The notes: generated by a model not told the origin, from the letters alone. Shown: positions 18,997 to 28,646, numbered from the stretch's first letter. The stretch: 39,582 nucleotides of DNA from Chrysochromulina parva (GCA_002887195.1 PJAB01000123.1:1-39582), one strand, 5' to 3'. Translations and numbers: made by a program.

Positions 18997-20283
18997 TCAG
19001 TGGGCGCGGCCGACTGGGAAAGCTTCGGGGATCGGCTGACCAATCTCCGTGAGCATCGTCTGGAACCATTCGACGGAAGTGTCGAAGGGCTTGCCGCCCT
19101 TGATCCTCGGAAACTCGATGCAGCGCATCACGTGTCCCTGATCCTCGTCCATAGCGCACACTCCCGAGCCACGGATGCACGCCTGCTGCACCGCCAGCTC
19201 CGCCGTCTGCTGGATCAGTCGCAAATCCGCCTTGTTGGCGGGCGCCGCGCGCGCGAAGTAGCCCGATTTTTGAACAAGTACCTTCTCGGCGCCGATCATG
19301 GCCGAGATCGTGTCTGCAAAGTACTTGCCAGGGTTGATCGAGTCGAGCTTGACGTGGCCGAACGCGTCGCGCTCCACCTTCTTGCCCTCCGCCTCCATCT
19401 TCGCCACGATGTCCTTGACGCCCGCGCCTTCGGAGATGAAGATGTTGACGTTGTCGTTCTCGTCGAGGATCGCCTTCAGGCGCAGCGCCTCGGCCTCGAG
19501 ATCAATAGACAGCTCGGGGATGTAGACGGCGTGCACGTCGAGCCGGCCGCGCGTCAGCCCGATCATCGGGAGCAGGGAGCGCTCCGCAAGGCGCTCCCGG
19601 TACTTGGCGGCCGTCGCGGCGGTCAGCCAGCCGCAATCGCGGCCCATCACCTCATGCACGATCATCATGCGCGGGTTGGCGGTCGCCTCGGCGCCAACGT
19701 TTTCGAAGAACTTGGCGCCCTCCTCGGCGGCGGTCCACGCGCCAAGCGACTGCGTGATCGGGTACACGTCATTGTCGATCGTCTTCGGCAGGCCGATCAC
19801 GGTCAGGTTGTAGCCTTCGCGGGCAAGGAAGGCGGCGAGGTCGGCCGCCGCGGTATTGGTGTCGTCACCGCCGATGGTGTGCAGCACCTCGACGCCGTCC
19901 TTGATGAGCTGGTCGGCCGCGACGCGCTGCGGGTCCTCGCCCTCTTTCACAAGGCCGCGCTTCACGCAGTCCTTGACATTGGTCAACTTGACGCGCGAGT
20001 TGCCGATCGGCGAGCCACCGTGCAGGTGCAGCGCCGAAGCGGTGGCGCGGATGCCCGGGGTGACGAAGATGGAATCGCCGAGCAGCAGACCCTTGTAGCC
20101 GTTGATGTAGCAGATAATCTCGGTCGACGGGTGCTTGACAGCGTACTCGGTGATGAGCGCACCGACCGCCGAAGAGAGGCATGGCGCAAGGCCACCCGCG
20201 GTGAGCAGGGCGACCTTCTTGGGCGGATTTGCCGAATCCGGATCCTTGGGACGCATCTGCGAAACTCCAGTCGTGTTGACCAT
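18997..20283 (-). CDS. PFP: pyrophosphate-dependent 6-phosphofructokinase
   Basis: It interconverts fructose 6-phosphate and fructose 1,6-bisphosphate using PPi instead of ATP, so it is reversible and serves glycolysis and gluconeogenesis. The 428-aa protein has the phosphofructokinase fold from about residue 23. GGDDTNT at 138-144 has the Asp (in place of Gly) that marks PPi use. PKTIDND at 166-172 has the Lys and catalytic Asp of PPi-PFKs. MGRDCGWLTAATA is the substrate loop. The length fits the short homomeric PFPs, not the plant alpha/beta type. The first ATG in frame is 20283; the open frame before it begins with GTG. A leader exon at about 20513-20369 spliced into CCCGCAG just before the ATG would add a possible targeting peptide, but that donor (GTGGCA) is unlike the other introns here. 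Confidence 0.93.
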   Translation of the reverse strand: MVNTTGVSQMRPKDPDSANPPKKVALLTAGGLAPCLSSAVGALITEYAVKHPSTEIICYINGYKGLLLGDSIFVTPGIRATASALHLHGGSPIGNSRVKLTNVKDCVKRGLVKEGEDPQRVAADQLIKDGVEVLHTIGGDDTNTAAADLAAFLAREGYNLTVIGLPKTIDNDVYPITQSLGAWTAAEEGAKFFENVGAEATANPRMMIVHEVMGRDCGWLTAATAAKYRERLAERSLLPMIGLTRGRLDVHAVYIPELSIDLEAEALRLKAILDENDNVNIFISEGAGVKDIVAKMEAEGKKVERDAFGHVKLDSINPGKYFADTISAMIGAEKVLVQKSGYFARAAPANKADLRLIQQTAELAVQQACIRGSGVCAMDEDQGHVMRCIEFPRIKGGKPFDTSVEWFQTMLTEIGQPIPEAFPVGRAH

Positions 20284-21300
20284 CTTCTTTGCTGCGGGCG
20301 AGGGAACGGCACACAAAAGGTGGGCGCGCGTCTCAGTCGTCAATGGGAGTGCGCCGCGCCGTGCCACCCTCGCGGTGCAGGCTGAACGGGCGATCTTTGA
20401 CCGCAGGCAAAGGTTTCCGTGCTCTGGACAGGTTCAGGACAGAGAGATGGAATCGCCATGGCAAGGTGGCACGCGCCGCTGCGCCGTTCGTAGTGCATGG
20501 CGGCGCGTCCATGTGCACCTACTCAGATGAATCGTCGACCTTGATGACGGCGCAAAAAGAGGAGCACAAGAAAGGAATCTTTCTCTCTTATGGTAATAAG
20601 TTTCAAAACCGGCTTCTGATATCAGAGTTCATCTGCCCCTTGCCCCCCGTAGACGCGGCGAAGCAAGCAAGAAAACCGCTATGGATGGCCCACACAGGCG
20701 CGCTTCACAATCGAGCGGCTCTCTCGTCGGTCTCGTGTTGGGAAGCATGTGAGCGGAGCAGCATGCCTCGGTGAGCGTTTTTTAGCGGTTCTGGGCATAT
20801 ACTTCTCCTCCACTCCGCCCACCCTTTCCTACTCCGTTGGCTACAGGGGTATTCGGTTGCGCTTGTTTAGATACTTGTGTTGTTTCGACTATTTGCTTGC
20901 TTGCTTATCGGCGAGCGTTAGACCATAGTGCATAGACAATGACCGTAGAGTCCCTGAGAGTCCCTTAGCCTTACAGATACAGTCTGTAGAGTTCTCGTGT
21001 CTGGGCACGCATCTCCTCCGTCCTCCCACTCTCACACCTTTGTTCAGACAGGCATTTGAGACGGCATACACGTACACACCCATGTACACACGGTACTCGA
21101 TAACGCCTATTGCAGCGATAACAAAGCGCATACGTCCACGACGGCGGCGGCAGCGATCTCGATTCATCTTTTAAATTTAATTAAATCACGGCGCATGTGC
21201 GTCAGATAGGCACCCGGAAAGCATTTCGCATGCCGTTCCCCCGTTGTGGTTTTAATCCTGGGACTTCTCTAATCTCTAGAAAGAAAGAAATTTGCTGTAT
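20284..21300. other. intergenic region upstream of PFP, no gene recognised
   Basis: Just upstream of the PFP ATG lie a C/T-rich acceptor-like site and a 60-codon frame that could be a 5' exon (uncertain). The remainder, 20530-21300, is less GC-rich than the genes and contains GCTTG/CTTG repeats (about 20660 and 20894-20906). An AT-rich string lies at 21168-21186. No RNA gene is recognised. Confidence 0.5.
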
Positions 21301-22089
21301 TTACCCCTGGCTCCAAGCAGCCGTCGCGCGCTCAGCCGTCGTGAGCGCCTTGGCCTCTGCAACCGAGCTCGCGAATCGTAACCGCGCCACCGCCCCCGTC
21401 GGCCCTTGGAACGAGATGTCGACGCCAACACATGTCTCGAGCTCGTAGCACGTGCCGATCCCGGCCGTGCAGTTCAGCTGAGGGCAGTTGAGGACGCAGG
21501 AAGCCTTCGGCAGCTCCGGCAGCTCGACTTCGTGCTGCGTGCACGAGGCATCAGAACCACGCGGAAAGAGGGCGTCCCGCGGCTGCGGTGGCAATCCGAG
21601 GATGCCCGAGCGAAGCTGCCGGACGTCAATGTCCTTGACGCGAGAGGTGCGTCTGCTCAGCGGGGTCTCAGCCTTGAGAGTCGCGACGGATCCCTCCACG
21701 TTGATGTCGACCGTCGTGCATCGCGGCAGCCTGCTGCACACGGATAGGGCGTTGTCACAGCTAGGCTTGACCCCAGTGCTTGAGCTCGAGCATTGCATCA
21801 GGCAGGCACCCTTGGACCAGGAAGCGCCCACGAAGGCATCACGATCGCTATCACACGGGAAGTCCTCTCCCGAAAAGAGGCCAAGCCCACGAGTGACGCG
21901 GCCAGAGAAGGCTACCGCCTCGCTCGGCTGCGTCCAATCTCGTGCCTCCACCCGTTTCCTGCGTGATGACTGGCCCACCCACTTCCGTAACCGCCTGCCA
22001 GCAGGTGGGCTGCCAGTCGTTAAGTTGAGGGCAATGTCACAAGTGCAGCACGAGGTGCAGAGGATAAACATCGCGAGCCTTGAGCGCAT
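21301..22089 (-). CDS. secreted cysteine-rich protein with internal duplication, function unknown
   Basis: The 262-aa protein starts at ATG 22089 (the frame before it begins with GTG) and opens with a signal peptide, MRSRLAMFILCTSCCTCDIA. Two related Cys-rich modules follow. The first, about residues 95-145, runs CLMQC...C...VCSRLPRCTTVDINVEG. The second, about residues 195-245, runs CVLNCPQLNC...CYELETCVGVDISFQG. Each ends with a V-D-I strand, a Gly and an A-x-L-x strand, so a duplicated disulfide-bonded beta fold is likely. No known family is recognised. It should enter the secretory pathway; cell surface, scale or extracellular roles are guesses. It is divergent from ArgC with 154 bp between the two ATGs. 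Confidence 0.6.
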   Translation of the reverse strand: MRSRLAMFILCTSCCTCDIALNLTTGSPPAGRRLRKWVGQSSRRKRVEARDWTQPSEAVAFSGRVTRGLGLFSGEDFPCDSDRDAFVGASWSKGACLMQCSSSSTGVKPSCDNALSVCSRLPRCTTVDINVEGSVATLKAETPLSRRTSRVKDIDVRQLRSGILGLPPQPRDALFPRGSDASCTQHEVELPELPKASCVLNCPQLNCTAGIGTCYELETCVGVDISFQGPTGAVARLRFASSVAEAKALTTAERATAAWSQG

Positions 22090-22243
22090 GAATGCTTTTC
22101 GATGCCGGAATTGGTGCACGTTTCAAGCAAGGTTCAAGCAAGCGCGCTTCGCCCGCCTTCGTCAGGTCGACACGTTGGCGCCGAGCCGAGCCTTGGGCGC
22201 AAGTTTCGTTGAGACTCGCAATCAGTGCTTTGCGACGTAGGCC

Positions 22244-23433
22244 ATGTTCGCCGTCTTTCCTTGCCTAGCTTACGGTCTCGCGGTGGCTCCGGGCCTCCGT
22301 AGCAGCGTCGTATCTTCTTCTACCAACAGATGCGCATCGGCGGTGATGGCCGCCACAGTCTTCATCGATGTGCGCGCTGCCCTGCCTCTGCTGCCACAGT
22401 GCACCGAGCGCCAACGTCGAGCTGACGTGCACCGAACCACCCCACGCCCATCTCGCGCCGTGCCCCGCAGGGTGAGGCCGGCACCACGGGCCTGCAGGTT
22501 CGCGCGCGGCTCGAGTCGCGCAAGGACATCGAGCTGCTGACGCTGCCCGAAGACAAGCGCAAGGATGCGAAAGCACGCGCGGAGGCCATCAACAAGGCTG
22601 ATGCCGTGATCCTGTGCCTTCCCGATGATGCGGCCAAAGAGGCCGCCGCGCTCGTCGCGCCCGACAACGATCGGACCGTGCTCATCGATGCGAGCACCGC
22701 ACATCGCGTCAACCCGGCGTGGGCCTACGGCTTTCCCGAGCTGAGTGCCGAGCAGCGCAAGAGCATCGCAAAGTCGAAGCGCATCTCCAACCCTGGCTGC
22801 TACGCCACCGGCTACATTGCTCTAACCGCGCCGCTGAAGCACGCGGGGCTGCTCAAGCCGTCGGCGGCGCTCGTGGCGAGCGCCATCTCGGGCTACTCGG
22901 GAGGCGGCAAGCCGCTGATCGGCGTCTTTGAGGGTACTGAGCCTCATGAGCCATGGGGTGCGTACGGCTTCAATCTGAACCACAAGCATCTGCCCGAGAT
23001 GTGCCGCTTCTCGGGCCTCGACGCGCCGCCCATCTTCCTGCCCGCGGTCGGCGCCTTTGCCCAGGGCATGGTGGTGTCCGTGCCAATCCACTACGACCGT
23101 GACCTTACCGACGGGGTGGGCGCCGGGGGCTCTGTCGGTGCGGCAGTGCATAAGGCCCTGGCCGCCCACTACGAGGGGTGCCGCTTCGTCACCGTGATGC
23201 CGCTCGGCGACCAGGCGTGGCAGACCCAGGGCCTGCTCGAGCGCAACGCCTTCCTTCGACCGGACGCCCTCAACGATACCAACCAGCTGCAGATCTTCGT
23301 GTACTGCAATGACGAGAAGCGCACGTGCGTGGTCGCGGCGCGCCTTGACAATCTCGGCAAAGGCGCGAGCGGCGCCGCCGTGCAGAACCTCAACATCGCC
23401 TTGGGGCTCGATGAGGCGACAGGGCTATTGTGA
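22244..23433 (+). CDS. argC: N-acetyl-gamma-glutamyl-phosphate reductase, plastid-targeted (two exons)
   Basis: It reduces N-acetylglutamyl phosphate to N-acetylglutamate semialdehyde with NADPH, the third step of arginine/ornithine synthesis. Exons are 22244-22369 and 22471-23433; the intron 22370-22470 (GTGCGC...CCGCAG, 101 nt, phase 0) joins FID to GEAGTTGLQ, the NADP-binding loop. The catalytic Cys is in SNPGCYATG. ISGYSGGGK, NLNHKHLPEM, FLPAVGAFAQGM and the FVYCNDEKR region follow. The enzyme part, about 328 aa, is the short type-2 ArgC seen in many bacteria. The extra N-terminal 34 residues (MFAVFPCLAYGLAVAPG, then Ser/Arg-rich) look like a signal peptide plus transit peptide for a complex plastid. 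A second in-frame ATG at 22346 could give a cytosolic form. Confidence 0.93.
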
Positions 23434-23740
23434 GTCCTGACGGCGGGGTGAGAAGCTATTCGCCATGAACATGCATTGAACATGGCCATGAAGATCGTCA
23501 CGCAGCGCCGACGGTGCGGTACGCCTGCAACGTACGCGTGACGGTTGCCGTGATCGCGCGTATAGCGCTGCATTTATGGCCACACAAGCACACACCACTA
23601 GAAGCAATGACTAGAAGACATGTTTGTTCTGTTTATGACTGTGCTTGTGGGGGCGTTTCAGTTTTTCGTAAAGTCTGTCAGCCCGCGCTGGAAACTGAGG
23701 GCCCCGACAAACCGTGAACGTGAACGAGCGCCGGGGAAAA
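23434..23740. other. intergenic region between ArgC and the prolyl hydroxylase-like gene
   Basis: About 307 bp with mixed composition. It should hold the ArgC 3' UTR and the promoter of the next plus-strand gene. No further gene or RNA is visible. Confidence 0.5.
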
Positions 23741-24730
23741 ATGCTTCATCTCCCGCAAAGCTCGTACAAGGAGCTCTGCGGACTTGTAACAATGTTGGTA
23801 TTGGTAATGCGATTGGTCGTGGCTGCGGCCTACACCTCGCCAGTACGCCTACGCGTGTCAACTCGCCCCATTATGATGGCAACCGTTGGCGACCCGATGC
23901 CTGTCGACGAGACTTTTCCTCATCTTCGCAAGGTACACTCGTCACCAGAGATTTACCTCATCAAGGACTTCCTCTCGGAGGACGAATGCAATGCACTCAA
24001 GGCTGAAGCGCTCAATCGGGGCTTGTCGCAGTCTCCGGTCAAGTATGGCGGCTGGACGCAAGACGTCGGAGAGGCGCTGCGCTTGCTTTCCGTGGGTCCG
24101 GCTGTGTGGATTGCACTCCTGCCGGAGCTGAATGCCCATGGCAAGTCGACCATAGAGATCGCCGTCGAGGTGATGGGCACCTGGGTGGCTGCTACGCTAA
24201 GCTTTGGGGTTCTCCTCCTCGGCTGGGCCAAGTGGCGCGAGACGCAGCTTCAGGCGCTCCGCACTTCGACGTCCGTGCGCCTCGACGCGAGCGTGAGCTG
24301 CGCACACAAGTATGAAATGCGAGCACGCCAGCTGCTCACGCTGCCTTCATCGGAGACGTTTGAGGGCGTCGACATCATCCGCTACGAGCGCGGCCAGGCG
24401 CTCAAACCGCACTTTGACGCCAACCGCGAGGCGCGCTTGGAGGACGCGGAGCGCGGCGGGCAGGTGCTGGCCACAGCGATCGTATACCTGAACGACGTGC
24501 GGAGTGGCGGTCGTACTCGCTTCGGCAGATTGGGCCTTGACGTGCAGCCTCAGCGTGGCGAGTGCCTGCTCTTCTTCCCCGCGGACAAGAATGGCGCCTT
24601 TGACGAGCGCACCGAGCATGAGGGCATGGAGGCCGATGAAGAGAAGTGGCTCGCGCGCATCTGGGTGCACGAGACCGCGGTGAGCACACGCGGAGTCACC
24701 GCGACGCCGGCGCGGCTCGCCGGAGCGTGA
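23741..24730 (+). CDS. prolyl 4-hydroxylase-like 2OG-Fe(II) dioxygenase with inserted membrane segment
   Basis: The 329-aa protein starts at ATG 23741 (A at -3; the frame before it has only GTG). An N-terminal hydrophobic segment (residues 13-31) is a signal or anchor. The dioxygenase core begins at about residue 60 (IYLIKDFLSEDECNALKAEA) and resumes at LQALRTSTSVRLD. The metal ligands are H224 and D226 in LKPHFDAN and H293 in TEHEG, with K302 nine residues later as the 2-oxoglutarate-binding Lys. This is the pattern of the prolyl 4-hydroxylase alpha-subunit family, which hydroxylates proline in secretory proteins. Between the two core parts lies an insertion of about 65 residues (103-168). 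It includes a clear transmembrane-like stretch, AVEVMGTWVAATLSFGVLLLGW, which the usual P4H domain lacks. It is convergent with the exostosin-like gene. Confidence 0.85.
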   Translation: MLHLPQSSYKELCGLVTMLVLVMRLVVAAAYTSPVRLRVSTRPIMMATVGDPMPVDETFPHLRKVHSSPEIYLIKDFLSEDECNALKAEALNRGLSQSPVKYGGWTQDVGEALRLLSVGPAVWIALLPELNAHGKSTIEIAVEVMGTWVAATLSFGVLLLGWAKWRETQLQALRTSTSVRLDASVSCAHKYEMRARQLLTLPSSETFEGVDIIRYERGQALKPHFDANREARLEDAERGGQVLATAIVYLNDVRSGGRTRFGRLGLDVQPQRGECLLFFPADKNGAFDERTEHEGMEADEEKWLARIWVHETAVSTRGVTATPARLAGA

Positions 24731-25124
24731 CCCAGTGTGTGTGTGCCTTTCTGAGGGAAAAGTCAACGTGTGTGCGTGTGTGTTGTAGCGTAGCATGATA
24801 GCCTCGAATGTTGAAGTTGTCATGAAGTGTGCATCATGTGGTCTATACTACGGAGATCTGGTCGAATATTCCTGAGCGTTCACCCGATCACCGCGCCGTC
24901 CTCGACGGAGCAGTCCGCGGTGCCGAGAGGCGTGCTAAGGCGTACGCGCACCCGGCGCACGCACCGCCTCGGCATCGGCAGTCCTACACCACACGTACTA
25001 GCGAGATGATATGGGCTCTCAGAATCAGCTAGACTGCTGCACGCCAGTGGCAGCTACCAATTGGGGCGCCATGACCAATGAAGAGCAGAACGCAGGGTTG
25101 TTTCCGATCATTCCTGCGGTCCGC
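24731..25124. other. intergenic region between convergent genes
   Basis: Begins with GT-rich simple sequence (GTGTGTGTG near 24736-24745 and 24768-24784). No gene is supported; the two 60-70-codon plus-strand frames overlap each other and look random. Confidence 0.5.
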
Positions 25125-26678
25125 TCAATTAATCATGCACCGAGCGTACGGACCGCCAGCAACTGGGCTATCGCTAAGCGAGCCGTTGAGACGCCAGCTG
25201 CGTGCCGCGTCGCACAGCTCGCCGAGCAAAAAGTCTGGAGCGGAGGGCTGCGCGACAGGATCCAGTGTCGGTGCTCGCCAGACAAAAGCGTCCCTCACTG
25301 CGAGTAGTGCAACACGCTTGGCCGCCGCCTCCTCCGCACTGACCAGTTCAAGCTTTCTGAGCACAGAGGCCATCGACGTCCGGGCGGTCGCGTCCGAAAT
25401 GATGAAGGCAATCGAGCACCAGTCGAGCCAACGGGTGTACGGCAGCGTTTTCTCCGGCGCTCCCTTGATGACAAGCAGCGGTAAGCATCCACCCGCGGCG
25501 CCCATGGCCACGTATTCGGTGATCTTCGGTGTCGATACAAAGTCACCAGGCGCAGCCACGCAGAAGCGATGCCCCATCGCGTGCTCATAATACTTATGCG
25601 ATGGCAGATTGATCGCTGACTTGGCCATGTCGGGGAGCTCGTTCTCAAAGTCGACGTGCTTGTAGTGCTTGCAATCCTTCTTCAATCGGAGTATGCCGGA
25701 GACACAGCGCCCCATGGGAGGGGTCTTCATCGAGGAGATTGAGGAGATCGAGTGAGCAGGTGAAGTGCCCAGTCCGCCGGCGCTGCTGTTGAGCCCGAGC
25801 GAACGCCTCCGACGAGCCATGGTCGATGCGACTGGCGTCTGTATGCCAGGGTGGGCGTGCACGTGGCCCGGCGCGTCGTTGAGGAATGTCTTGTAGTCGT
25901 CCATTACATGGCTCGCACAAAAGTCAGCACAGTACGAACGGCTCTCGATCGACGTCATGTTGTTAACGCGCCGGCAGGCGGAGAAGGATCCGATGGTGCA
26001 GTTGAGCGTCGCCGAGAAGGCCGTCACGCCCGGGTGGCGCCGCACCTGTTGCCAGATTCGGTAGCGCGTCGGCGCTATGTACAACTTTGGCACATGGCCG
26101 GCGAAGAAGAGTAAGCGCCGTTGACCCCATGCCACCTCCGCGGGCGCTGGCGCGTCGGACGGCCCGCGCGTGCCGCCCACGAGCCACCAGGGCTTCGTCA
26201 ACACAAAGGGCGCGAGCACGTCGTTTTCGTGTGGGCCCTGGTCCGTCAACTCGATGAGACCCTTCATCCGCTTACTGCCCGTCCATGGTGGCATGCACTC
26301 GTTGTCGGTGAGCACGTATGCCTTGGGCACTCGTTCGGCGCCACGCAGGTACTTGTGCACGGCCGGCGCAGCATCGCCTACATCCGTACTTGAGACCGCC
26401 GTCGGCAGCGGTCGGCCACTCTTGGAGCTCTTGGACGATTTGGGCGGCTGCATGCCAAGCGCCACGTTCATCTTCTGCCACATGAAGCGGCCAGAGAACA
26501 TCTTGCCAGCGCGACAGAGCATGGAAAAATTGGCCTCAAGCAGGACAAGATCAGCATCTGCGGCGCTTGTGGCGCGCCAGGGGTGCGTGCGCATTGAGTG
26601 CTGCAGCCACATCTCGGCACTGAACTTGTTGGTCATCCAATTCTTTGGCGTGTAGCGCTCCGGAAGATGGAAGTTCAT
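25125..26678 (-). CDS. exostosin-like (GT47) glycosyltransferase
   Basis: The 517-aa frame shows the exostosin layout: HLPERY at the very start (compare the usual YDLP), DADLVLLEANF (compare the usual ADLFFVP), and later a donor-binding half. Identifiable pieces of that half are RLLFFAGHVPK, the SGILRLKKDCKHYKHVDF segment, and HRFCVAAPGDFVSTPKITEYVAMGAAGGCLPLLV. These resemble the exostosin signature of G-D-x-x-S/T-x-R-x-x-E followed by G-C-x-P. The family builds glycan chains (glycosaminoglycans in animals, wall polysaccharides in plants) in the Golgi. No signal anchor is present, and homology begins within the first residues. An in-frame stop lies shortly upstream, and GTCTCAG just before the ATG could be a splice acceptor. 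A missing 5' exon with the anchor is therefore likely. Confidence 0.75.
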   Translation of the reverse strand: MNFHLPERYTPKNWMTNKFSAEMWLQHSMRTHPWRATSAADADLVLLEANFSMLCRAGKMFSGRFMWQKMNVALGMQPPKSSKSSKSGRPLPTAVSSTDVGDAAPAVHKYLRGAERVPKAYVLTDNECMPPWTGSKRMKGLIELTDQGPHENDVLAPFVLTKPWWLVGGTRGPSDAPAPAEVAWGQRRLLFFAGHVPKLYIAPTRYRIWQQVRRHPGVTAFSATLNCTIGSFSACRRVNNMTSIESRSYCADFCASHVMDDYKTFLNDAPGHVHAHPGIQTPVASTMARRRRSLGLNSSAGGLGTSPAHSISSISSMKTPPMGRCVSGILRLKKDCKHYKHVDFENELPDMAKSAINLPSHKYYEHAMGHRFCVAAPGDFVSTPKITEYVAMGAAGGCLPLLVIKGAPEKTLPYTRWLDWCSIAFIISDATARTSMASVLRKLELVSAEEAAAKRVALLAVRDAFVWRAPTLDPVAQPSAPDFLLGELCDAARSWRLNGSLSDSPVAGGPYARCMIN

Positions 26679-27196
26679 GTGGTCGCCTGAGACGAGCGCG
26701 ACGGGCTGGGCTCAGTGCGAGGTGACAGGGTCGCGCGACGATACGGCACGCACCAACGTCAAAGGCGTAGATGGAGCACTTGCTCGCAGCGAGGTCTCGA
26801 TGCATGGGCGACCAGCGGCACAGATTGCGGCGCGCCCGATTGCCCCATGCAAGGCGGGAGTGCGCGCGGCGGCCCTGTGTGAGCATTCACGTTCACACTT
26901 CCGTGTCGGTTCCCATTTTCTCGGCCAGGCGCACATCCGCCTGCCCCAGAGAGGCATTGCGCGGCAGGCGCGCACAGGACACACACGCGTACAGTGACGA
27001 GGGGCAACTTAGGTTTGGGGGCCCATTCGTTGGCGGCGCGGCCCCAGCAGTACCGGTACCGGGTGCACGGGGGGCCGCCTGACGATCGACACAGACGCTC
27101 GCGCAAACCGAAACCACACGGGAAGCGCCCACCACGCACGCTGCCCGCGATCTTGATCACCCATACCGCGTGATCGCTGTTGCCTTGAGATTGATC
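26679..27196. other. intergenic region upstream of the exostosin-like gene
   Basis: About 520 bp that should contain the exostosin-like promoter, perhaps a missing 5' exon, and the aldo-keto reductase 3' UTR. A tandem GTACCGG motif (AGTACCGGTACCGGGTGC) lies at about 27049-27066. No RNA gene is seen. Confidence 0.5.
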
Positions 27197-28366
27197 TCAT
27201 GGTTTGAGGGTGTTGAGCTCGGTCATCTCCTGGTCGGTGAGCGTAAAGCCCCAGAGGTCGAGATCCGAGGCCATGTGCGCGGGGTTGTCCGTACCAGTGA
27301 CGACGGCGACGCCGCGCTGAAGACTCCACTTGAGGACCACTTGTGCCGTCGAGGTGTTGTGCGTGGCCGCGATGGCTACCACTTGCGGTTTGGACAAGAT
27401 GTCGCCATGGTCCCCGCCGAGAGGGCTCCACGCCTGCAACTGGATCCCGTGCTTGGTGCAAAGCGCCAACATGTCCTCGTCGTGATCAAGAGGGTTCCAC
27501 TCGACCTGCACCCGGCAACGGATCAGTTAGTTGGGAGTCACCTCGTGCCATTTCGGCCCGTGGTCGGAGGGGCGGTCGAGGGCGTGCACCTGGTGCAGAG
27601 CGATCGGCACCGTGGCGACGGCGAGAGTCTCTGCGATGTGCGTCGAGTTGTCTGCAATAGGCGAAAGGGCACACACAAAGGTGTTGATATGGCAGGACGG
27701 GCAGTTCCGATGAGGGCTGCACGTGCAAGATTCGAACTGAGTCGTCGTACAATTCGAGAAGCCAATCGACTTCACGCGGCCCAGCTTCTGTAGCAGCTCC
27801 ATCGCCTTCCACGTCTCCTGCCGTGCGGCAGTGCCGGGGTCCTGGAACTGGCCAGTTCCAGCGCATTCTTTTTGGATGTCCGGGTCGCTCGAGGGTCCAT
27901 AGCATTCCGGCTTGATCACGTTCGGATAGTGAATGAGGAGAAGGTCGAGGTAGCCGGTCGTGTTGACACCGTACAGGCCCAGCATTTGAAGGTTATCTTC
28001 GGCGCACTGGATGGTGGCAGTCAAACCCAACGGGCCAGGGCACTTGGTGGTGATGAAGATGTCCTCGCGCTTCACGCCTTTCTGCGCGAGCGCCTCTCCG
28101 ACCTCCAATTGAGTCCGATAGTTGTTCGCCGTGTCAACATGGTCGCCTTTGACATCGACCCAGCTCATCACGCTCGCTTTGGCCTTGGCGCGCACACAAG
28201 CATAGTCGTTGCCGATGCACTCCTTGTAGCTACCACGCCAAGTGCCGAGCGCTACGACCGGCATGAGCACGGTGCCGGTCAGGGTCGGCAGGGACACGCA
28301 GCGCTCGGGGTATGTCGTGCATGAGGGCACAGCGGCGAGGTTCCAGAGGGAGGTAAACGTGAGCAT
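27197..28366 (-). CDS. aldo-keto reductase (three exons)
   Basis: It should reduce an aldehyde or ketone with NADPH in a TIM barrel. Exons are 28366-27751, 27651-27590 and 27505-27197. Introns are 27750-27652 (99 nt, GTACGA...TTGCAG) and 27589-27506 (84 nt, GTGCAC...GTGCAG). The joined 328-aa protein has the AKR signature GDHVDTANNYRTQLEVGEAL (catalytic Asp and Tyr), FITTKCPG (Lys) and LLLIHYPN (His). Splicing out the first intron gives IGFSNYNSTHIAETLAVATV, then IALHQVEWNPLDHDED, exactly as in the family. The first intron has no stop and a length divisible by three, so leaving it in keeps the frame open and adds a Cys-rich 33-residue stretch. The start is ATG 28366, followed by a weakly hydrophobic N-terminus that may be a signal peptide. 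The specific substrate is unknown. Confidence 0.88.
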
Positions 28367-28646
28367 CCGTGCTCGGACCTTCACAAGAAAAGTTGTGCTT
28401 GAGGGAGACGAACTCGTGGCGTCGTGGGGGCTGTGAAGGAAAAAGACAGCGTGACCTTTGCGCTTGAGCGAAAACCCCTAAACTCGCACGAGAAACATGT
28501 TCGAAGTATTTCCCGATTTCGCTTGACCAGCAAGCATGCATTCCTGATTTGGGTTTGAAGCCGGGACGGCGGCTGTTAAATTTTTTCACATCGACACTCG
28601 CGCGACCTGAGCTCGGCCGTCCGTCCACTTAGATTCATCCTCTCAA

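Noticed and set aside
18934..20385. 483-aa plus-strand frame
   Set aside because: Antisense shadow of PFP; no domain in this frame while PFP motifs are clear on the minus strand.
20333..20518. Short frame upstream of PFP as a targeting exon
   Set aside because: The frame could join in phase, but the donor GTGGCA does not fit the other introns; kept only as a possibility.
26759..27160. 133-aa minus-strand frame as the missing exostosin 5' exon
   Set aside because: No signal anchor or exostosin-like sequence; looks like random translation.
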